Shown here piece by piece: positions 5,627 to 10,832 of a DNA stretch of 10,832 nt. The notes beneath the pieces are model-generated. The model was not told where the DNA came from. It did not search any database and worked only from the letters and a program-made list of their open reading frames with translations. This DNA is from an uncultured Bacteroides sp. GTDB lineage: Bacteria > Bacteroidota > Bacteroidia > Bacteroidales > Bacteroidaceae. The first letter of the stretch is position 1. Every line of letters starts with the position of its first letter. A program made the position numbers and the translations under genes. The DNA lies in assembly GCA_900557355.1 (NCBI GenBank), contig USSR01000174.1, forward strand, positions 1 to 10,832, written 5' to 3'.

Positions 5627-8392
5627 ATGAAAATTTTAAAACGCTATTACGCAGTTATTGCTCTCGTAGCTCCCTTTTTATTAACGGCTTGCGCGGACAA
5701 TGATGTGTATGACCCCGACAAGGTGCGCCCTGTACCTCCCGTTGAGAATCCTTTGGGAGAAGACTTTGTAGCTCCAACTGGTTTCGACTGGTCAATGATT
5801 ACTACTGTCAAGTTGAATATTGAAGTCAAAGACGAGTTCAACGGAATGTACAACTATTTGGCAGAAGTTTTCACTACTAATCCGCTGACCAATGCAACTG
5901 CAACTCCTATTGCTGCAGACTATGCAAAGGCTGGAAAGAATTATGTTGTAGAGATTAGCATTCCTAAATCCATAGAGCGAGTTTATGTCCGTCAAACTGA
6001 TCCGAAACAACGTAAGGAAGTCTATGAATTCGTAGTTCCGGGAAATGGAGAGACATTAAATTGTAAACTGTATTATTCAGGAGGTACCACTACAAGAGCT
6101 GGTACTGGTAGCACTTCGGCCGCTAATGCTGCTATTGCTGCAGGTTTTAAAGAATTGGAAGACAACAATTACACAGTAGAAACCCCTGATATTCCGACAG
6201 CTCCGGACAAATCGGACGATCCTGTGAGCCAATACGATAAAAATAAGTTCAATGATGGAGCCAGAATCGTTGTCCCAGCTGGAGAAGTAAGCACTGTAAT
6301 CTACCAGATGGCCAGCGGTAAAGGTACGATTTTTGTAAAAGGTACATGGAAAGTAACTAATATCTATTCTAACTTTGACATTTACGTATTAAACGGAGGT
6401 AAAATAGAAATTGCAACTCCAAGTAGTAAGACATTTACAACTGTTTCTAAATTTGTAGTAGAAAAAGGTGGTACAGTTGAATGTACAAGTAATTTTGCTG
6501 CCAATTATGGTGATTGGTTCATTGGAGGAGACTTTATCGCAAATGGCGACGTAACATTCGGAGCATCAACTTCGTCAGTGACTATCGCTTCCGATGTAAC
6601 TATGTCCATCAACAACGGTACGCTCAAACCATGTAGTAAGGTTTATAAGAATTTTGGTACGATTACGGCTGCCACTATTACTGCAAATATGGGTTCATAT
6701 CCGGAGATTTACAATGCCGGCACAATCGAGGTTACCGGAGTCATGGATCTTGTTAAAATGAACTTCATTAATAAAGGTGAACTTACAGTTGGACAATGGT
6801 TTAAGGTAGATAACAGCAAAGTACTGAACAAAGGTCAGCTTTCATCCCTGAACCTTGAGTTCACCACCAGTACCTTCAGCAATTATGGAGCAATTTTAGT
6901 AGACGAACAAACCGGTGTCATAAAGACTAATAACACATCAAATGGCAGCTTCATAGTAAATCATGACAAAGGCATTATTAAAGGATATCACCTGAGTGGA
7001 GGAGTTTCCGTCTATAATGACAGTTATGGCGAATTCACAATATTCGAGAATTCCTCAGTTGACATGCTATATAATAGTTGTGCACTAATAGTAAAGGAGA
7101 AATTCAATTGGGGAAATGTGACACTCGACAATGGCTCCATCACTGGAGAGAAACCCGAGAACCTGAATACCTCCGGAAGTAATGCCGACCAGTGGAAGCC
7201 GGTTCCAGTAGTTATGAGTAATGATAGTCCGATACAATACATTCTGAAGAACGGTTCAGTAATCAAAGCTACTTTGTTACATATCAACAGGACTCCAAGC
7301 AATTTCAGGGGAGAAGGAAACAATCCCTCTTTGCTGCAGGTTGGAGGAGTGCGTATATCTCAAGGTGGCGATACTAATTTAAAGGACCTGGTTATAGAAA
7401 TGCCTGAAAACGCATTTACCTATGATCCTCCTTACAATGGCGTAAATAATGCCAGATGGCTTACAAGCGGATGTTCAACTACCGGATGGGGAGGATCAAA
7501 GAATACATTCTCTACTTGTGGTGGCTATTACTATTCTGGTAATGAAGGTGATCCTGATCCGGAAGATCCTGAGAAACCGGACGTAGAGGATAAAACAATT
7601 TATACTTACGCCTTTGAAGATCAATGGCCTGCTTATGGCGACTTCGACATGAATGACATTGTTGTTACTATCAATAAGATGGCCATTACCGATAGCAAGA
7701 AGTTAACCATTCAAGGAAACATACGCGCCGTTGGTTCCAGCCGTAAGACTGGTGTGGGAATCCAGTTCCTGAATGTGAGTAGCAGCGGAGTAACCTTAAG
7801 TGGAAAAGTACAAAGCGGAACTCCAGTTTTTGAAAGCGGACAAAGCAATCCGGTTGTAATCCTCAGTACTAATGCACATAAATATTGCAATCCTTCTATT
7901 GCGGATGATGACTTTACGTTCTATTGCACGGATCCAACCGCTGGAAGTAGCTACAATTCAGGAGATGGAGCTGCGTTTGAAATCGCAATGACCTTCTCTA
8001 CAGCTGAAGAAGCAAAGAAAGCCATGAATGTCAAGAACTTGGATGTATTCATTATTAGTAAAGAAGCCCAAGGAAATGTAGGGCGTACGGAGATACATAT
8101 GGCTAGCTATGCTCCTACCAATTTAGCTACCACAGCTTTATTTGGAATGGGTAATGACGCTTCTGCACACAATAGTATGCTTAATGTCGGCCAGAAGGGC
8201 TACTATATTAGTACTGAGGGTTTGGCATGGGGTATTTGTATTCCTGGTACAGAAATATGGAAATGGCCAAAAGAATATAAGATAATCACAACTGTTTATC
8301 CCGGATTCAAAAACTGGGTAATCAATGGTGGACAAGCTGAGGACTTAAGTTGGACATCTAACCACACCAGCGATATCTTTGTAAAACCTTGA
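5627..8392 (+). CDS. LruC/DUF4842-domain lipoprotein with beta-solenoid region
   Basis: The product has 921 residues. A lipoprotein signal peptide is clear: basic MKILKRYY, a hydrophobic stretch and the lipobox LTAC with Cys22. Acidic residues follow the Cys (CADNDVYD), as often seen in Bacteroidetes lipoproteins exported to the cell surface. Residues ~25-225 form an unassigned N-terminal part with a Thr/Ser/Ala-rich linker near 150-170. The middle (~230-630) repeats a short N-x-G-x-I/L motif, for example at residues 342, 363, 382, 401 and 419, spaced 18-21 residues, which suggests a right-handed beta-solenoid. An acidic Pro-rich linker at 639-656 leads to the C-terminal LruC/DUF4842 domain, which opens with EDQWPAYGDFDMND (664-677), a likely Ca2+-binding Asp cluster, and ends with the GRTEIHM...WGICIP...WPKE...YPGFKNW pattern. 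Function is unproven; adhesin, matrix or glycan binding are options. The domain assignment is from memory of the family. Confidence 0.87.
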   Translation: MKILKRYYAVIALVAPFLLTACADNDVYDPDKVRPVPPVENPLGEDFVAPTGFDWSMITTVKLNIEVKDEFNGMYNYLAEVFTTNPLTNATATPIAADYAKAGKNYVVEISIPKSIERVYVRQTDPKQRKEVYEFVVPGNGETLNCKLYYSGGTTTRAGTGSTSAANAAIAAGFKELEDNNYTVETPDIPTAPDKSDDPVSQYDKNKFNDGARIVVPAGEVSTVIYQMASGKGTIFVKGTWKVTNIYSNFDIYVLNGGKIEIATPSSKTFTTVSKFVVEKGGTVECTSNFAANYGDWFIGGDFIANGDVTFGASTSSVTIASDVTMSINNGTLKPCSKVYKNFGTITAATITANMGSYPEIYNAGTIEVTGVMDLVKMNFINKGELTVGQWFKVDNSKVLNKGQLSSLNLEFTTSTFSNYGAILVDEQTGVIKTNNTSNGSFIVNHDKGIIKGYHLSGGVSVYNDSYGEFTIFENSSVDMLYNSCALIVKEKFNWGNVTLDNGSITGEKPENLNTSGSNADQWKPVPVVMSNDSPIQYILKNGSVIKATLLHINRTPSNFRGEGNNPSLLQVGGVRISQGGDTNLKDLVIEMPENAFTYDPPYNGVNNARWLTSGCSTTGWGGSKNTFSTCGGYYYSGNEGDPDPEDPEKPDVEDKTIYTYAFEDQWPAYGDFDMNDIVVTINKMAITDSKKLTIQGNIRAVGSSRKTGVGIQFLNVSSSGVTLSGKVQSGTPVFESGQSNPVVILSTNAHKYCNPSIADDDFTFYCTDPTAGSSYNSGDGAAFEIAMTFSTAEEAKKAMNVKNLDVFIISKEAQGNVGRTEIHMASYAPTNLATTALFGMGNDASAHNSMLNVGQKGYYISTEGLAWGICIPGTEIWKWPKEYKIITTVYPGFKNWVINGGQAEDLSWTSNHTSDIFVKP

Positions 8393-8417
8393 TAAGCGAA
8401 CATCAAAACAACTTTTA

Positions 8418-8451
8418 TTTTAAAGCCGGAAGTATACTTCCGGCTTTTTTT
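8418..8451 (+). terminator. Terminator after the LruC-domain gene
   Basis: AAAGCCGGAAG (8422-8432) and CTTCCGGCTTT (8437-8447) form a perfect 11-bp stem with a TATA loop, followed by a run of T to 8451. It lies about 25 bases after the stop codon and is a textbook intrinsic terminator. Confidence 0.92.
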
Positions 8452-8489
8452 ATCACAATCACCAGAAAAACAATATTCTTTTCGCCCCA

Positions 8490-8819
8490 AAAAGCCAGGA
8501 AAATAATATAGGGCGTACAGAAATACACATGCCCAATTATGCTCCTACAAAATTAGCCACTACTGCTTTATTTGGAATGGGCAACGACGCTTCTGCACGC
8601 AATAGCATGCTTGGTGTTGACCAAAAAGACTACTATATCAGTACTGAAGGTTTAGCATGGGGCATTTGTATACCAAGTACAAAAGTCTGGGAATGGCCCA
8701 AAGAATGGAAAATGATTACAGATGTCTACCCCGATTTCAAAGATTGGGTCACAAGCGGTGGAGCCAATAATACAGATTGGATATCCAATCATAATAATGA
8801 CATTTATGTAAAACCCTAA
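8490..8819 (+). pseudogene. Truncated second copy of the LruC/DUF4842 C-terminus
   Basis: This stretch repeats the 3' end of the gene upstream (about 8062-8392). The frame is open from before 8490 to TAA 8817-8819, and the first ATG is at 8529, giving 96 residues. By hand alignment about 70% of residues match, including LATTALFGMGNDAS and YYISTEGLAWGICIP; similarity to the parent continues upstream of the ATG (GRTEIH) and fades near 8490. It has no signal peptide, no promoter box and starts in the middle of the LruC domain, so on its own it is probably not a working protein. The reading frame and the downstream hairpin are preserved, which suggests the remnant of a full-length tandem paralogue that lost its 5' part, or a partial duplication that has since diverged. 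Translation from ATG 8529 cannot be excluded. Confidence 0.75.
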
Positions 8820-8825
8820 TCACCC

Positions 8826-8886
8826 TTGTAAAGCAAGGTATAAAAAAGTCGGAAAATATCTGACTTTTTTATACCTTGCTTTACAA
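8826..8886. terminator. Perfect 25-bp hairpin, likely bidirectional terminator
   Basis: Bases 8826-8850 are the exact reverse complement of 8862-8886, with an 11-nt loop. An A6 run in the left arm and a T6 run in the right arm make the inner part (AAAAAAGTC...GACTTTTTT) look like a bidirectional intrinsic terminator. The outer extension TTGTAAAGCAAGGTAT is longer than termination needs. It follows the truncated LruC copy by seven bases. Confidence 0.75.
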
Positions 8887-9047
8887 AACTTATTAATCAT
8901 ACTTTTTCTCCCCTTATCAAGAGCTTAAAAAGCAGAAAAATATTATTTGATGATTTTAAAGAGAAAGTTGTTTCATCTAACCGAAGACATTTCTTAAAAA
9001 GAGTTAATTAAATGATTTTTCTCTCCCTATACAAACACTATTAGCGC

Positions 9048-9091
9048 AAATAAACGTATTTTTGCTTATTCTCAAACGAAATAAATGTATT
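9048..9091 (+). repeat. 13-bp direct repeat around the -7 box
   Basis: AAATAAACGTATT at 9048-9060 recurs as AAATAAATGTATT at 9079-9091 with one mismatch. The copies start 31 bases apart, about three helical turns. The first copy overlaps the -7 box and the second lies just after the expected start of transcription. This placement would suit a repressor, but the repeats are A/T-rich and could be coincidental. Confidence 0.4.
9057..9064 (+). promoter_or_regulatory. Promoter -7 box upstream of the receiver/transferase genes
   Basis: TATTTTTG matches TAnnTTTG. It would start a transcript near 9070, about 140 bases before the receiver gene. No good -33 TTTG is visible. GCAAA before it and TTTGC at its end form a short imperfect palindrome around the box. 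Confidence 0.55.
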
Positions 9092-9110
9092 AACGGAAAA
9101 GTAATAAGAT

Positions 9111-9160
9111 AAAACTGCCTTCATCGCTTGTAAAGCCTATAAAGAAAGCAGTTTTTTTTA
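9111..9160 (+). terminator. Intrinsic terminator in the leader of the receiver gene
   Basis: AAAACTGC at 9111-9118 pairs with GCAGTTTT at 9148-9155, continued inside by CTT/AAG pairs and a small inner hairpin GCTT-GTA-AAGC (9126-9136). Eight T residues (9152-9159) follow. It lies about 50 bases before the receiver start and about 90 bases after the predicted transcription start, so it either ends a short RNA or attenuates the operon. Confidence 0.7.
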
Positions 9161-9207
9161 TGAACAGAAAACTTATAATATACAAAGCAGGTAATAGAAT
9201 AATATAA

Positions 9208-9576
9208 ATGGCAATAATGAAACAGATATTATTAGTAGATGATAAGGCCTCTATAGGCAAAGTGCTCTCTATGTATTTAGGAAAAGAGTATGATTTCGTG
9301 TACTGCGAAGATCCTTTAAAAGCAATTGAGTGGTTACACGAAGGTAATGAACCCGACTTGATCATATCAGACATACGTATGCCTAAAATGAATGGTTCGG
9401 AGTTTCTTAAATACCTCAAGGACAACGAACTCTTCAAACATATCCCCGTTATGATGCTTTCAAGCGAGGAAAGTACTACTGAGCGTATCCGTCTGCTTGA
9501 GGAAGGCGCGGTAGACTACATTTTGAAGCCTTTCAACCCTATGGAGTTGAAAGTACGTCTCAAAAAGTTTATTTAA
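9208..9576 (+). CDS. Stand-alone receiver-domain response regulator
   Basis: The product has 122 residues and is a CheY-like receiver with no output domain. LLVDD at 8-12 gives the acidic pocket (Asp11, Asp12). DLIISDIRMPKMNG at 50-63 carries the phosphoacceptor Asp55. The switch Ser is in MLSS (Ser85/86), followed by LEEGAVDYILKPFNP with the conserved Lys107. All catalytic residues are present, so phosphorylation is likely, but no histidine kinase is encoded here. ATG 9208 was used; ATG 9217 would give the more typical MKQILLVDD start. It is 27 bases upstream of the sugar transferase, so the two are probably co-transcribed. The context suggests it controls glycan assembly by protein contact rather than by binding DNA. 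Regulation may involve the leader terminator upstream. Confidence 0.9.
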   Translation: MAIMKQILLVDDKASIGKVLSMYLGKEYDFVYCEDPLKAIEWLHEGNEPDLIISDIRMPKMNGSEFLKYLKDNELFKHIPVMMLSSEESTTERIRLLEEGAVDYILKPFNPMELKVRLKKFI

Positions 9577-9603
9577 ATCAACAACAAATACGCATAAAAG
9601 GAC

Positions 9604-10776
9604 ATGTTATACTACATCTATATAGGGAGTAATCGGATTATTATCGATCATCTGAGCAAAGTTACAGGGGGTATGTTCGTTGCCGTCTCTTCCCCCCAAA
9701 AAGCGGCCAAAGTAATCGATGGTATTCGGGAGAGGTATAACATATCCATTCTTTACGAACAAACAGATACACGTGAGGTAGATTGTAGTGAGATATCCTA
9801 TTTACGTAAGCGTTATCCCCGGGTTTACATCACTCTCATAACGGAAGAACTGAAATCCGAAAACCGGAAGGCTTATCTGCAAGCAGGAGTGAACAATACA
9901 CTTCCACCACATGCCGAAGAAGATAGTATTCAACGTATGAATACATACCTCAGAGCACGCAAAGAGAGTAAGCTGAAAGAATTTAGCGAAACACACCGCA
10001 AGGTACTGAATACATTTCATCTTCCTCTATGGAAACGTACGTTTGATATACTTTTTGCAAGTGCAGCCGTTATCATTCTTTCTCCTGTATTGATAGGAAC
10101 TGCCATTGCCATCCGCATAGAAAGTAAAGGGAAGATTATTTATAAATCGCAACGTGTAGGTTCTAATTATCAGATTTTCAACTTTCTGAAGTTTCGTTCC
10201 ATGTACACTAACGCGGATAAGCGGTTGAAAGAATTAAATGCGCTTAATCAATATCAGATAGAAGAAGTTGAAAGTTCTGATGAAGAACCTGAAATTCGTT
10301 TCGATGACCTTTCTGGAACACTGGATGAAGAAGAAAGCTTGTTGATTTCGGACGATTTTGTAATTTCCGAAGAAGATTTCGCGAAAAAGAAAGAAAAAGC
10401 TCTGAACAACACATTCATTAAATTGGAAAACGATCCACGTGTAACACGCGTAGGGCGTATTATACGTAAATACAGTATTGATGAATTGCCACAGTTATTC
10501 AATGTTCTGAAGGGCGACATGAGTATTGTAGGAAATCGACCACTTCCACTCTATGAAGCAGAGCTGTTGACCAGTGATGCCTATATAGACCGTTTTATGG
10601 CTCCGGCAGGCCTTACAGGTTTGTGGCAAGTGGAAAAGCGTGGTGGTGCAGGCAAAATGTCAGCTGAAGAAAGGAAACAATTGGATATTAAATATGCAAG
10701 AGACTTTTCGTTTTGGTTGGATATGAAAATATTATTCAGAACTCTAACTGCATTTGTCCAAAAAGAAAATGTATAA
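9604..10776 (+). CDS. Undecaprenyl-phosphate sugar-phosphate transferase with receiver-like N-terminus
   Basis: The product has 390 residues. It should move a sugar phosphate from a nucleotide sugar to the undecaprenyl-phosphate carrier on the inner membrane, the first step of exopolysaccharide or capsule repeat-unit synthesis. Residues ~1-120 resemble a degenerate receiver (ending YITLITEEL...[14 protein letters not shown]), but the phosphoacceptor Asp is missing. One hydrophobic segment at 147-170 follows KRTFDI. The catalytic core has KFRSM at 196-200 with Asp205 downstream, [45 protein letters not shown] at about 277-320, [11 protein letters not shown] and [10 protein letters not shown]. 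Between these lies an acidic insert (about 218-260). There are no multiple N-terminal membrane helices, unlike WbaP or WcaJ. The sugar specificity cannot be read from the sequence. Confidence 0.9.
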   Translation: MLYYIYIGSNRIIIDHLSKVTGGMFVAVSSPQKAAKVIDGIRERYNISILYEQTDTREVDCSEISYLRKRYPRVYITLITEELKSENRKAYLQAGVNNTLPPHAEEDSIQRMNTYLRARKESKLKEFSETHRKVLNTFHLPLWKRTFDILFASAAVIILSPVLIGTAIAIRIESKGKIIYKSQRVGSNYQIFNFLKFRSMYTNADKRLKELNALNQYQIEEVESSDEEPEIRFDDLSGTLDEEESLLISDDFVISEEDFAKKKEKALNNTFIKLENDPRVTRVGRIIRKYSIDELPQLFNVLKGDMSIVGNRPLPLYEAELLTSDAYIDRFMAPAGLTGLWQVEKRGGAGKMSAEERKQLDIKYARDFSFWLDMKILFRTLTAFVQKENV

Positions 10777-10819
10777 CTACAACAATAGAATAAGAATTGT
10801 TAAATTGCAAATAAGAAAA

Positions 10820-10832
10820 ATGATAAGAAAAG
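10820..10832 (+). CDS. Possible start of the next gene (cut by the window edge)
   Basis: An ATG at 10820 is followed by codons for Ile-Arg-Lys before the window ends. A basic N-terminus 43 bases after a sugar transferase would fit a secreted or membrane protein such as a polysaccharide export protein, which often comes next in such loci. Only four codons are visible, so this is a guess from position. Confidence 0.25.

Larger units (their letters stand above)
8887..9207. other. Gene-free region upstream of the receiver gene
   Basis: The stretch from 8820 to 9207 holds no convincing coding region on either strand. From 8887 to about 9040 it is A/T-rich with no recognisable structure. From 9048 onward it contains a 13-bp direct repeat, an exact -7 promoter box and an intrinsic terminator, listed separately. 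No tRNA or known riboswitch was recognised. Confidence 0.6.

Noticed and set aside
8941..8949. TATTATTTG as another promoter box
   Set aside because: The spacing between TA and TTTG is three bases instead of two, and no gene or terminator follows at a useful distance.

Overview
The window looks like a chromosomal segment of a Bacteroides-type member of the Bacteroidales. The evidence is a compact trp operon in the order (trpB presumably upstream)-trpE-G-D-C-F-A, exact TAnnTTTG promoter boxes of the Bacteroides type, little sign of Shine-Dalgarno sequences, a surface-type lipoprotein of the LruC/DUF4842 family, and a Bacteroidales-style sugar transferase with the [11 protein letters not shown] motif. 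The species cannot be fixed by reading alone.

Positions 1-4209 hold the 3' part of the tryptophan operon: the trpE tail, trpG, trpD, trpC, trpF and trpA, all on the + strand. Together they take chorismate to indole-3-glycerol phosphate and on to tryptophan. The most striking point is that trpD is out of frame: a near-duplicated CCGC-GGA-CCGC at 990-1000 shifts the reading frame. If real, it splits anthranilate phosphoribosyltransferase into a 48-codon N-terminal piece and a 287-residue catalytic piece. The trpG-trpD gap holds a four-armed nested inverted repeat. The operon ends in a terminator built from an octamer tandem repeat that overlaps the trpA stop codon and runs straight into the promoter of the next gene.

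Positions 4293-5372 carry a monocistronic-looking cytosolic type I L-asparaginase (ansA) with its own promoter. Positions 5577-8451 carry a promoter, a 921-residue lipoprotein with a predicted beta-solenoid middle and a C-terminal LruC/DUF4842 domain, and a strong terminator. Positions 8490-8886 hold a second, truncated copy of the last ~110 codons of that lipoprotein gene, followed by a perfect 25-bp hairpin.

Positions 8887-9207 are gene-free but hold a promoter box, a 13-bp direct repeat and an intrinsic terminator, so they may make a short RNA of about 90 nt or act as an attenuated leader. Positions 9208-10776 encode a stand-alone receiver protein and a sugar transferase whose N-terminus looks like a degenerate receiver domain. 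This is probably the start of an exopolysaccharide or glycan operon that continues past the right edge, where a possible next start codon lies at 10820.
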